A stretch of 64,000 bases of DNA from Pseudomonadota bacterium (lineage in GTDB: Bacteria; Pseudomonadota; Alphaproteobacteria; Micavibrionales; UBA2020): contig JAJZVA010000003.1 of NCBI GenBank assembly GCA_021845905.1, positions 137,169 to 201,168 of the forward strand. The letters are read 5' to 3'. This document shows positions 11,284 through 20,554 of this stretch, in pieces. The notes under the pieces are model-generated. The model was not told where the DNA came from and made no database searches. It worked only from the letters and a program-made list of their open reading frames with translations. Position 1 is the first letter of the stretch. Each line of letters starts with the position of its first letter. The translations under genes were made by a program, and so were the position numbers.

Positions 11284-11457
11284 GTGCGCAAAGACGATAG
11301 CATCCACGCCAGGAACATGCAAAGCCTCGCGGAGGAACTCCGCCGCATGTCGCGGCTGGAGCCTCCCTATGATGTTTATTTCGCGGACGTTCCACCGCTG
11401 ACGCGCGGCATCCGGCACCTCGCCGCTTTCTATCTCGATGGAAGGGCGCGGCCCTGA
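11284..11457 (+). CDS. Small protein (57 aa) downstream of structured RNA element
   Basis: GTG start after AAGGGAGAAAGACC; VRKDDSIHARNMQSLAEELRRMSRLEPPYDVYFADVPPLTRGIRHLAAFYLDGRARP; related sequence at 49036-49225. Confidence 0.6.
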   Translation: MRKDDSIHARNMQSLAEELRRMSRLEPPYDVYFADVPPLTRGIRHLAAFYLDGRARP

Positions 11458-11475
11458 ACGCTGCGGCGCTGTCTG

Positions 11476-12324
11476 TCAGCCGTTTTTGGGTTTCGCCCAC
11501 ACCTGGTTCATGTGCGTGGTTTTTTCGTGCGCGTAGCCTTTGTCTTTCAGCAGCGCGGAAAGGTCGATCTTCCACGCGGCGGGGGAATTTTCAAGGATCA
11601 GCAGGCGCGGATGCAGCGCTTCGGGCGCGTCTTTGAAAAACGGCGCGAGCGCCTTGTCCTCCGCGCCCTCGATGTCGATCTTGAGCGCGTCGATCTTCTC
11701 CAGCCCGTGTTTTCCGGCCAGCGCCAGAAGCGTGTGACAGGCGATGGAGATTTTCCGCGCACCGCGCGTTTCAACAAGACTCGATCCGCCGAGGTTGCTG
11801 TCGTCGAGCGTGAGATCGAAGCTGCCTTCCGCGTCCGCGACGCCGACCGGCGCGACGATCACGCGGCTTTCAAGCCCGTTGAGCGCGACGTTGAATTTCA
11901 GGCGCTCCAGCACGGCGGGGTTCGGCTCGACCGCCAGAACTTTTCCGCTCGTCCCGACGTGCGGCGCGGCGGCGAGCGTATAGAGCCCCGCGTTCGCGCC
12001 GATATCGACGAATACGCTGCCGTCGAACAGGATTTGTTTCAGCCGAGCGCGCTCGTAAGGGTCGTAGAACTGCGGCATGAAAAGGAATTTCCGCTCGGAA
12101 ACGTTGTCGCGCGTGTAAAGGCGGTATTTGAGGCCCTCGACCGTCGCGTCGACGACCGTCGCGCCGCCCGACAAAACCGCCTTGCGCAAAATCAGCGCCG
12201 CGCGCCGCCCGAACCAACCCGCGGGCAGGGCTTGCGCCCATTTCAGCAGCTGCGCGTCGCGCCCGTGAAGCGCATAGGCGCCGAATGGTTTTTCGCTTTC
12301 CGGTTTTTTCATCTCATCGGCCAT
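11476..12324 (-). CDS. FkbM-family methyltransferase
   Basis: 282 aa; VFVDIGANAGLYTLAAA, VLAVEPNPAVLERLKFNVALNG, DALKIDIEGAEDKAL. Confidence 0.85.
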   Translation of the reverse strand: MADEMKKPESEKPFGAYALHGRDAQLLKWAQALPAGWFGRRAALILRKAVLSGGATVVDATVEGLKYRLYTRDNVSERKFLFMPQFYDPYERARLKQILFDGSVFVDIGANAGLYTLAAAPHVGTSGKVLAVEPNPAVLERLKFNVALNGLESRVIVAPVGVADAEGSFDLTLDDSNLGGSSLVETRGARKISIACHTLLALAGKHGLEKIDALKIDIEGAEDKALAPFFKDAPEALHPRLLILENSPAAWKIDLSALLKDKGYAHEKTTHMNQVWAKPKNG

Positions 12325-13606
12325 TTTTTCCTCCCCGCAAATGCAAGACGCGCATGAACCAGTTTTCCGTCTTCCGCCACAGCGACGGTTGCGGCGGCGC
12401 CGCGGGCAAGAGCATCCAGGCGTATCCCTTGCTGTCCATCAGCCCCGCCATGGCGGTCGCCTCTTTTCCGTCGCCCCAGAAGAAATCGCCGCGCACCGCG
12501 CCGGTGATCGCTCCGCCCGTGTCCTGCGCGACCATCAGGCGCCGGATGTTTTCCGCGCCCGCCGCGGCGTTGCCCTGCCCGCCTTTGGCGGCGGGGTTTT
12601 GCGCGTCGATCCAGACCGGCACGCCGTAAGGAACGAGACGATGGTCGACGGCAAGGCTGCGGCGCGGCACCAGCGGCACGCCTTCCGCGCCGAGCGGCCC
12701 GTCCAGGGGTCCCGTCGCGCGCCCGAGCTTGCGGAAGAAGACGTACGATTGATTTATATCCATGACGCCTGCCGCTTCCTTCGGATGGCTTTCGAGCCAC
12801 GCGCGGATCGACTGCATGGAGACGTCGTTTTTTTGCAAATACCCCTTCTTGACCATCGCGCGGCCGATGGCGACGTAAGGCAGGCCGTTCTGCGCCGCGT
12901 AGCCGACGCGCAGGATTTTGCCGTCCTCCATCTCGATGCGGCCGGAACCCTGAATGTGCAGGAAGAACGCATCGACCGCGTTGTTGACCCAGACGATCGC
13001 GTCCTTCTGCCCCTTGAGCGCGCCTTTGTCGATCGCCGCGCGGGCGTAATAGGGCACCAGCGCCTTGTCTTTATCCACCCGCCCGACGATGTGCTCGCCC
13101 TTGAACTCCGGATTGAACGCGCCGAGATCGACGGTGACGAGATTTTCAGGCCTGCCGTAGACGGGATAGATGTATTTTCCGTGACGGCGGTAAGCGCCAT
13201 GCAGCGTCGGCTCGTAATAGCCGGTGAAAAGCCCCTCCGCGCCGTTTCTGCCCGACATGGCGTAAGGCGTGAAATGATCTTCGAGAAACGCGCGCGCGGA
13301 CGCGGCGGTTTTTGGCGGCGCGGCGGCAAGATCCGTGCAGATATTCTGCCACTGCTTCATCGTTCCCCTGTATCCGCCGACAACGAACGGCGCATCGGGC
13401 TTTTCCAGCATCATCCTGCCGCAGGAACGCTGTAGCGCGACAAGCGCCTTCGCCTGATCGTCGGCGCGCCAGCCCGGCAGGTCGCCAAACGCCGTTTGAT
13501 GAAGCGTGAGCCGGTCGGCGGGCGCGAGCCACGACGACAGCAACGCGCACCCCGAGAGCACGCAACATCCCACGGCCAGCGCGAGGGAGGATTTTTGCAA
13601 ACGCAT
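12314..13606 (-). CDS. mltA: Membrane-bound lytic murein transglycosylase A
   Basis: 430 aa; GLFTGYYEPTLHGA, FFLHIQGSGRIEM, VAQDTGGAITGAVRGDFFWG. Confidence 0.93.
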   Translation of the reverse strand: MRLQKSSLALAVGCCVLSGCALLSSWLAPADRLTLHQTAFGDLPGWRADDQAKALVALQRSCGRMMLEKPDAPFVVGGYRGTMKQWQNICTDLAAAPPKTAASARAFLEDHFTPYAMSGRNGAEGLFTGYYEPTLHGAYRRHGKYIYPVYGRPENLVTVDLGAFNPEFKGEHIVGRVDKDKALVPYYARAAIDKGALKGQKDAIVWVNNAVDAFFLHIQGSGRIEMEDGKILRVGYAAQNGLPYVAIGRAMVKKGYLQKNDVSMQSIRAWLESHPKEAAGVMDINQSYVFFRKLGRATGPLDGPLGAEGVPLVPRRSLAVDHRLVPYGVPVWIDAQNPAAKGGQGNAAAGAENIRRLMVAQDTGGAITGAVRGDFFWGDGKEATAMAGLMDSKGYAWMLLPAAPPQPSLWRKTENWFMRVLHLRGGKNGR

Positions 13607-14310
13607 TATTTTTCCGCCGTGCGCGTCTCGATGAGAATCCAGTTGGGATCGCTCGAGCGCGTGTCGCGGGTGAAGGTCCAGATGTCGGCGAGGTTTTCCT
13701 GCTCCGACGCGTCGGTCAGCGAGGCCTGCGCGACATGATATTCGACGGTGATGTAGGCCATCGTGCCGCCGAGGTGCGCCGCGACGATCCTGGCCGACTT
13801 GACGCTCCGCAACGACGGCACGCCCGCGGGGGATGCGTCCGCCGACTGGCGCGCGGATATGCCGCGGTCGAAATCGGCATAAAGCTTCGGGCTGAGCAGC
13901 GGTTTCAGCGCCGCGCGGTCGCCCTTGGCGTAAGAATCCACGATCAGCCCGAAGGCATATTCCGCCCCGGACATGAAATGCGCCGCATCGAACCCGGGAT
14001 CGGCGGCGGCGATGTCTTTCAGCCCTTCGGAGATCTGCCCTTCGGCGTCGGCGGCGGAATCGATCAGGGTTTCGGGCGCGGGCGGTTTGATCGAGAGGTT
14101 GGTTTTGAGCGGCAAAACGGTGCCGGCGGGCCGCGCGGGCGGACGTTGCGGCGGCGCGGGATTGGACGCGAACGGATTGGGGCGCTGCGGCGTCTCGTCA
14201 AACGGGTTGGGACGCTGCGGATCGTCTTCATTGCGTGTGCCGAGCACGGCGTTGAGACGGTAGATCAGGATGGCCGCGATCACGGCGAAAATCAGGATGT
14301 CGGCATGCAT
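13606..14310 (-). CDS. Tim44/TimA-family protein
   Basis: 234 aa; N-terminal TM (DILIFAVIAAILIYRLNAVLG), C-terminal Tim44-like region; adjacent to mltA and FxsA genes. Confidence 0.85.
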   Translation of the reverse strand: MHADILIFAVIAAILIYRLNAVLGTRNEDDPQRPNPFDETPQRPNPFASNPAPPQRPPARPAGTVLPLKTNLSIKPPAPETLIDSAADAEGQISEGLKDIAAADPGFDAAHFMSGAEYAFGLIVDSYAKGDRAALKPLLSPKLYADFDRGISARQSADASPAGVPSLRSVKSARIVAAHLGGTMAYITVEYHVAQASLTDASEQENLADIWTFTRDTRSSDPNWILIETRTAEK

Positions 14311-14592
14311 GTCGGGAGCCTCCGCAAATTAAACCCGCGGGCGAACGCGCGCGAAAAATTATATATGTTTATACGCCAAATCGCGGCACGGGTTCAACAG
14401 TTCAAAAAATCACGGCGCTTTCCGGATTATGGACGGCGGCGCGGCATCTCGCGGATAATTTTCTCCGCCGCCGGCGGGTTTGCGCCGCCGCGCATTCCTT
14501 ATCTTTCATTTTTCGCGTCCATTCTGAAATATTGTAGCGGAATTTTAAAGCACAGCGGCATACACAAAGCCGCCCTGCGGGTGTATAACGGC

Positions 14593-15090
14593 ATGATGTT
14601 TCTTCTTTCGCTGATTATATTTTTGCCCGTGCTTGAAATCATCGGCTTTGTGGTGATCGGCGGGCGCATCGGGCTCGGATGGACCTTGCTGTGGCTGATG
14701 GCGGACGTCGCCGCCGGGTTTGCGCTGCTCCGCACAATAAACACCCGCCCGCTCCGCGCCGCGCGCCTGCCCGACGATCCCGACGCCGCGCTGGAGGACA
14801 TGTTCGACGGATTTTGCATCCTCGCCGGCGCCCTGCTGCTGATTTTTCCCGGCTTCGTCAGCGATTTTCTCGCCCTGCCGCTGCTGATCCCGCCCGTCCG
14901 CCGCCTGCTGTTTCTCTATCTCAAAAGGCACGACGGCGCGCTCGACAACATACACACCCGCGCGCGAAGCTTCACCGGGCAAAACTTCGCATACTGGGAT
15001 TTCACCAGCGGCGAAAACGCGCCGCATGCGCCGTCCAAAACCATCGACGGAGAATTCAGAAACGTCGGAGACGAGAAAAAGCTGCGTTAA
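14593..15090 (+). CDS. fxsA: FxsA family membrane protein
   Basis: LPVLEIIGFVVIGGRIGLGWTLLWLMADVAAGFALLR...LLLIFPGFVSDFLALPLLIPPVR. Confidence 0.9.
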   Translation: MMFLLSLIIFLPVLEIIGFVVIGGRIGLGWTLLWLMADVAAGFALLRTINTRPLRAARLPDDPDAALEDMFDGFCILAGALLLIFPGFVSDFLALPLLIPPVRRLLFLYLKRHDGALDNIHTRARSFTGQNFAYWDFTSGENAPHAPSKTIDGEFRNVGDEKKLR

Positions 15091-15156
15091 CGGCCTTGGC
15101 AAGCGCAGTTTTTCTTGGCAAACTTGCAACAGCAACAAATAAGGATTTGAAACATC

Positions 15157-15690
15157 ATGGCTGACAAAAAAGACACCGAGAAGAAAACCGCGCCCGAAGC
15201 GCAAAATCCCGCTGGCGCGCAACAGAACGCGCCCAGCCTGCAAATGATCGCGCAATACGTCAAGGACGCCTCGTTCGAGAACCCGAACGCGCCGGAAAGC
15301 CTCGTCTCCGGCTGGCCCGCGCCGGAAACGGAAGTCAAGATCGCCATCGCCAACAAGCACCTCAAGGACAACCTGTTCGAATCCGAGGTCATCTTTCAGG
15401 TCGAGGCGCGGCACCCGAAGGAAAAATCCAAAATCGCCTTCATCATCGACCTGCACTACGGCGCGATGGTCGCCCTGCAAAACATCCCGCAGGAAAACAT
15501 CCACCCTATTCTGATGGTCGAAGTGCCCAAGCTGCTTTTTCCCTTCATGCGCGAGCAGATCGCCGACATGACCGCGAAAGGCGGCTTTCCGCCGCTTTAT
15601 CTCGCTCCGGTGAGCTTCGAGCAGATGTATGTCGAGCAAATGAAGCTTTTGAAGGACAAGCAGGACAAACAGCAGGCCGGCAACGCCTGA
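15157..15690 (+). CDS. secB: Protein-export chaperone SecB
   Basis: 177 aa; LQMIAQYVKDASFENPNAPESL...SEVIFQVEARHP...FPFMREQIADMTAKGGFPPLYLAPVSFEQMY. Confidence 0.97.
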   Translation: MADKKDTEKKTAPEAQNPAGAQQNAPSLQMIAQYVKDASFENPNAPESLVSGWPAPETEVKIAIANKHLKDNLFESEVIFQVEARHPKEKSKIAFIIDLHYGAMVALQNIPQENIHPILMVEVPKLLFPFMREQIADMTAKGGFPPLYLAPVSFEQMYVEQMKLLKDKQDKQQAGNA

Positions 15691-15699
15691 CCGCTTGCC

Positions 15700-16389
15700 T
15701 TATTCCGCCTTCCGCCACAGCGGATCCTTGAGATTGTCGAGTAGCTCCTCATGCGCCTTGAGCTCTTCTTTGGACGCCGCAAAACTGCGCTTCTCGCGCG
15801 TCTGGCGCTTGATGCGGGCGTTGAGCGCGACCGACCGCTTTTCCGCCCGCGCGTCGCCGAGGCCGAGACCATGCTGCCGCCCGCCGACCAGTTCGAGATA
15901 GACTTCGGACAACAGCTCGGAGTCGAGCAGTGCGCCGTGGAACTTGCGGTTCGAGTTGTCGATGTTGAAGCGGCGGCAGAGCGCGTCGAGGTTCGCGGGC
16001 TGGCCCGGAAACTTTTCCCGCGCCATCGGCAGCGTGTCGACCACCCGCGTCATGGAAATTTTTTTAAATCCTGCTGACTGCAACTCGGCGTTGATGAACT
16101 TCATGTCGAACTCGGCATTGTGGATGACCAGCGCCGCGTCGCCGATAAAATCGAGAAAATCGCCCACCGCCTCGGTGAACAGCGGCTTGTCCTTCAGAAA
16201 TTCGGTGGTGAGCCCGTGCACCCTTGCCGCTTCCGCCGGCACGTCGCGCATGGGGTTGAGATAAACCTGATAGGTCTTGCCCGTCGGCAGGTGATTGGCA
16301 AGCTCGACGCAGCCGATTTCCACCAGCCGGTGGCCTTCGGCGGGATCGAGGCCGGTTGTTTCCGTATCGAGGACGATTTCGCGTGTCAT
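15700..16389 (-). CDS. dnaQ: DNA polymerase III subunit epsilon
   Basis: MTREIVLDTETTGLDPAEGHRLVEIGCVEL; exonuclease motifs HNAEFDMKFINAEL and HGALLDSELLSEVYLEL; start at internal Met. Confidence 0.97.
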   Translation of the reverse strand: MTREIVLDTETTGLDPAEGHRLVEIGCVELANHLPTGKTYQVYLNPMRDVPAEAARVHGLTTEFLKDKPLFTEAVGDFLDFIGDAALVIHNAEFDMKFINAELQSAGFKKISMTRVVDTLPMAREKFPGQPANLDALCRRFNIDNSNRKFHGALLDSELLSEVYLELVGGRQHGLGLGDARAEKRSVALNARIKRQTREKRSFAASKEELKAHEELLDNLKDPLWRKAE

Positions 16390-16493
16390 GCCTTGGATAG
16401 TAAGGCGCAGGCGCGGATTGTCCATACAAAATATATTTTCATAAATAACGACTTGGGGCTTGTGAAATTGCGGCGGAGAGGTAATATCGCGCC

Positions 16494-16892
16494 ATGCAGA
16501 AAGATGTCGTTGCATTAAAGAAAATCACCGACCCGCGCGGCAACCTCGTGGTGCTTGAAGAGGGCCGCGACATCCCCTTCGCCGTGAAACGCTGCTACTA
16601 TATATACGGCGTCAGGGAAGACGCGCCGCGCGGCTTTCACGCGCACAAAACGCTCCAGCAGCTTTTGATCTGCGTCGCGGGCGGCTGCGACATCCTGCTC
16701 GACGACGGCGCGGCCAAAACAACCCTGCGCCTCGACGATCCCGCCGCCGCCGTCTATGTCGGCCCGCTGGTCTGGCACGAGATGCGCAACTTCACGGCCG
16801 ATTGCGTGCTCCTCGCGCTCGCCTCGGCGGTTTACGACGAGAGCGACTATATCCGCGATTACGAAGATTTTCTGCAACGGGTGAAAGCATGA
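16494..16892 (+). CDS. FdtA/QdtA-like cupin, probable sugar 3,4-ketoisomerase (WxcM-like)
   Basis: 132 aa; [40 protein letters not shown]. Confidence 0.85.
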   Translation: MQKDVVALKKITDPRGNLVVLEEGRDIPFAVKRCYYIYGVREDAPRGFHAHKTLQQLLICVAGGCDILLDDGAAKTTLRLDDPAAAVYVGPLVWHEMRNFTADCVLLALASAVYDESDYIRDYEDFLQRVKA

Positions 16893-17989
16893 TTCCCTTC
16901 CTCGACCTTAAAGCCGTCAACATGAAGCGCGCGGCGGAACTGGAGAACGCCTTCGCCCGCGTGCTGGAAAGCGGCTGGTACATCCGCGGCAAGGAAGTCG
17001 AAGAGTTTGAAAAAGAATTCGCCGGATACTGCGGCGCGGGGCATTGCGTCGGCGTCGCCAACGGGCTCGACGCGCTCAGCCTTATCCTCCGCGCCTACAA
17101 GGAACTGGGAAAACTGCAAGACGGCGACGAGGTGATCGTCCCCGCCAACACCTACATCGCCACCATCCTTAGCATAACGGCGAACAACCTCGTTCCCGTG
17201 CTCGCCGAGCCGGACGACCGCAGCTTCAACCTCGACGCCGCGGGCGTGAGGGAAAAACTGTCGGCGCGCACCAAAGCCGTCATGCCGGTGCATCTCTACG
17301 GCCAGACGGCGGACATGGCAGGCATCAACGCGCTCGCCAAAGAGAAAGGCCTGCTGGTGATCGAGGACGCGGCGCAGGCGCACGGCGCGGAGGATAACGG
17401 GAAACGCGCGGGCGCGCTGGGCCATGCGGCGGGCTTCAGCTTTTACCCCGGCAAGAACCTCGGCGCGCTGGGCGACGCGGGCGCCGTCACCACCAACGAC
17501 GCGGAACTCGCCGCCGTCGTGCGCGCGCTCGCCAACTACGGCAGCCACAAGAAATACGAAAACGTCTATCAGGGCGTGAACAGCCGCCTCGACGAAGTGC
17601 AGGCGGCGCTCTTGCGCGTCAAGCTGAAATATCTCGACGACGAGATTCTGGAGCGCCGCGCCGCGGCGGATTTTTATCTCTCGCGCATCGCCAATCCCGG
17701 CGTCGTTTTGCCGCAGGTGAAAGATACGCAGGCGCACGTCTGGCATCTTTTCGTCATCCGCCATAAAAACCGCGACGCGCTGCAAAAGGCGCTGGCCGAA
17801 AAAGGCATCCAGACGCTGATCCACTACCCCGTGCCGCCGCACAAGCAACGCGCCTACGCGGCGTGGAACGGTCTCTCCCTGCCCGTCACCGAACGCATCC
17901 ACGATCAGGTTTTGAGCCTGCCGCTGTGGCCGGGTATGACGGAGGAGCAGCAAAGCGCCGTCGCGCAAGCGGTCGACAGCGCCGCCTGA
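16889..17989 (+). CDS. DegT/DnrJ/EryC1/StrS (FdtB-like) sugar aminotransferase
   Basis: [11 protein letters not shown]...; [48 protein letters not shown] overlap with upstream ketoisomerase. Confidence 0.93.
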   Translation: MIPFLDLKAVNMKRAAELENAFARVLESGWYIRGKEVEEFEKEFAGYCGAGHCVGVANGLDALSLILRAYKELGKLQDGDEVIVPANTYIATILSITANNLVPVLAEPDDRSFNLDAAGVREKLSARTKAVMPVHLYGQTADMAGINALAKEKGLLVIEDAAQAHGAEDNGKRAGALGHAAGFSFYPGKNLGALGDAGAVTTNDAELAAVVRALANYGSHKKYENVYQGVNSRLDEVQAALLRVKLKYLDDEILERRAAADFYLSRIANPGVVLPQVKDTQAHVWHLFVIRHKNRDALQKALAEKGIQTLIHYPVPPHKQRAYAAWNGLSLPVTERIHDQVLSLPLWPGMTEEQQSAVAQAVDSAA

Positions 17990-17998
17990 AAAATCCTT

Positions 17999-18841
17999 TT
18001 ACCGCCGCACGGCCGGAGCGCGCGTCTTCTGCAGCCCGTCGGCGAGGAAATTGAACGCCAGAACGGTGATGAAGATCATCATGCCGGGATAAACGGTGAC
18101 GGACGCGTGCGTCCAGATGGTGTCTTCCGCGCCGGTCAGCATGTTGCCCCAGCTCGGCAGCGGCGGCTGGATGCCGAAGCCGAGAAAGCTCAAGACCGAT
18201 TCGATCAGGATGAAATTGCCGACCGACAGCGCCGCCGCGACCGCGACGGTATCGGCAAGATTGGGCAGGATGTGGCGCAGGACAAGCAGCAGGGGCTTCA
18301 CGCCCAGCGCGCGCGCCGCGGTGACGAAATCCATCTCCTTCAGCGTCAGCGTCCGTGCCCGCACCAGCCGCGCCGTCATCGCCCAGCCGGTCAGACCGAC
18401 CAGCGCGACGATCTTGACGAAGCTCGCCGCCGCGCCGTCGGGTAGCCCGAGTTTTTTCATGTCGACGGCGGAAAGGATGATCAGCAGCGGCAGCAGCGGC
18501 AGGGCGATCAGCATGTCGGTCGCGCGCATCAAAAGCGCGTCCGTCCAGCCGCCCCTGTATCCGGCGAGAAGGCCGACCGCCGTGCCGAGGAAAGCCGCTG
18601 CGGCCGCGGCGGCGAACCCGACGCCGAGCGATACGCGCGCGCCGAACAGCAGGCGCACGAAAATGTCCCGCCCCAGCGCATCGGTGCCGAAGATATGCCT
18701 TGCCGACGGCGGCAGGAAGCGCGCGGCGAGGTTGGCGGTGTCGCCGTGGATATGCAGCAGCGCGGCGATCGCGGGCGCGCAGAGCGCGAGCGCCGACAGC
18801 GAAAGGATGACGGCGAGAGGAAAAACGACGCGCCTTCTCAT
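17999..18841 (-). CDS. ABC transporter permease, DppC/OppC type
   Basis: 280 aa; FGTDALGRDIFVRLLFGARVSLGVG, EAA-loop-like ARALGVKPLLLVLRHILPN. Confidence 0.92.
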   Translation of the reverse strand: MRRRVVFPLAVILSLSALALCAPAIAALLHIHGDTANLAARFLPPSARHIFGTDALGRDIFVRLLFGARVSLGVGFAAAAAAAFLGTAVGLLAGYRGGWTDALLMRATDMLIALPLLPLLIILSAVDMKKLGLPDGAAASFVKIVALVGLTGWAMTARLVRARTLTLKEMDFVTAARALGVKPLLLVLRHILPNLADTVAVAAALSVGNFILIESVLSFLGFGIQPPLPSWGNMLTGAEDTIWTHASVTVYPGMMIFITVLAFNFLADGLQKTRAPAVRR

Positions 18842-19773
18842 GCGTCGCGCCCCACGCGCGGATCAAGCCGCGCATAAAGGATATCGGCGAGGAGATTGGC
18901 CGCCATCACGCAGGCGGTGAGCAGCAGAAAGCCCGCCAGCGCGAGATTGTAGTCGTTGCCGGTGATGGCGTCGAACATCAGTTTTCCCATGCCGGGATAG
19001 GCGAAGATCTCCTCTATCACGACCGTGCCGCCGACCAGCGCGCCGAGGTCGATCATCAGCACGGTCACCACCGGCGCGAGCGCGTTGCGCAGCGCGTGCC
19101 CCCAGACGATGCGCGCGGGCGAGCACCCCTTGGCGGCCGCGGTCTTGATGTAATCGGCGGAGAGCGCGGCGATCATCGACGCGCGCAAATGGCGGATATA
19201 GACGGCGATGCCGCCCGCCGCCAGCGTCACCACCGGCAAAATCATCGAGAGCGGATGACGCGCGGACGCGCCCGCCGGGAGCCAGCCGTGCCGCACCACG
19301 AAAAAATCGATCAGCAGCAGCGCCAGCCAGAAAGCGGGCAGCGACAGGCCGGACAGGCAGAAAATATTGATGATCTTGTCGCCCGGCGACCCCGGCCGCC
19401 GCGCGGCGGAAACGCCGAGCGGCACGGCGATGCACAGCGTCAGAAGCAAAGCCAGCCCCATCAGCAGCGCGGTGTGCGCGAGGCGCGGCCACAGCACCTG
19501 CATCACCGGCATGTCGTACAAACGGCTGAAGCCCGCCCGCCCTTGCAAAGTCTGCAAGAGCCAGTGCGCCCAGCGCGAAAGCAACGGCTTGTCGAGCCCG
19601 TACATCGCTTTGAGCCGCAGCGCGTCGGCGGCGGTGAGGTGCGGATCGCCCGCCAGCATCAAATCAACCGGATCGCCCGGCATCAGCCCGATCAGCATGT
19701 ACATGAGAAACGACATGGCGAGCAATGCCGCACCCATTTGCAAAAGACGCTGAAGGAAATGCCGCGCCGTCAT
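18838..19773 (-). CDS. ABC transporter permease, DppB/OppB type
   Basis: 311 aa; MPGDPVDLML, YIRHLRASMIAALSADYIKTAAAKGCSPARIVWGHALRNALAPV. Confidence 0.92.
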   Translation of the reverse strand: MTARHFLQRLLQMGAALLAMSFLMYMLIGLMPGDPVDLMLAGDPHLTAADALRLKAMYGLDKPLLSRWAHWLLQTLQGRAGFSRLYDMPVMQVLWPRLAHTALLMGLALLLTLCIAVPLGVSAARRPGSPGDKIINIFCLSGLSLPAFWLALLLIDFFVVRHGWLPAGASARHPLSMILPVVTLAAGGIAVYIRHLRASMIAALSADYIKTAAAKGCSPARIVWGHALRNALAPVVTVLMIDLGALVGGTVVIEEIFAYPGMGKLMFDAITGNDYNLALAGFLLLTACVMAANLLADILYARLDPRVGRDA

Positions 19774-20543
19774 TGCTTCACGCGCCGGGCGGGCGGTTTG
19801 TTCTTCGCGGAGACATTTTTCGCGGCGGGGTTTTTCGGCATCGGCGCGGTTTTTCCTTCGCGCGGCGCGGTCTTCTTCGCTGGCGGTTTGTTTTTACCGC
19901 CGATATATTCTTCCGTCAGCCGGCGCAGGGCGGCGCGGTAGAGCGGCCATTGGACACGCGGCACGGGCGTGGCATCGCTGAGGACATATTTGCAAAGGCG
20001 CGCGGGATCGTCCGCCGCCGGATATCTGGCGTCGAAATCGAGCACGCGCCGGAGCGCGTCCTTCAGCGCGCCGGGGTCGCGCCGCATCAGGTCGTCGACG
20101 CGCTTCGAGGTCTTGACGTCGAGCAGCCCGTCGAGGCGCGCCGCGTCCTCCGGCGTGCCGCCGCAGCGCAAGAGATCGTAGCGCATGCGGTAGCGCCCGA
20201 GCTGCAGCCAGAACAGCGCCTCCCTGATCCGCCCCAGTTTCAGCTCGTTGCGGAACACGGCGAAGAAAACCTGCGGCGCGAGCACGCCGCTCTGCGGCAC
20301 GAGCACGCGCAGTTCCGCGTCCGTTTGCGCGGCGGGGTGCGCGGAGATCCACGCGGCGACGTCCGACGTATCGCCTTTTTCGGCGGCGGAGGCGATCAGC
20401 GGCGCGAGCGCGGAGAGCGGCATGGCGGCGAAGCGGGCGTTCTCGTAGAGCGCGGCGGCGGAGAATATCCCTGCCAGCGCGTAGAAAAACAGCACGACGA
20501 AAAGCACGGCTTTCGCGCAGAAACGCAACAGCTTGCGCGCCAT
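19770..20543 (-). CDS. Hypothetical membrane-anchored protein within peptide-transport cluster
   Basis: MARKLLRFCAKAVLFVVLFFYALAGIFSAAALYENARF...; Lys/Pro/Ala-rich tail; overlaps permease start. Confidence 0.6.
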   Translation of the reverse strand: MARKLLRFCAKAVLFVVLFFYALAGIFSAAALYENARFAAMPLSALAPLIASAAEKGDTSDVAAWISAHPAAQTDAELRVLVPQSGVLAPQVFFAVFRNELKLGRIREALFWLQLGRYRMRYDLLRCGGTPEDAARLDGLLDVKTSKRVDDLMRRDPGALKDALRRVLDFDARYPAADDPARLCKYVLSDATPVPRVQWPLYRAALRRLTEEYIGGKNKPPAKKTAPREGKTAPMPKNPAAKNVSAKNKPPARRVKQ

Positions 20544-20554
20544 CCCGCCCGCGG

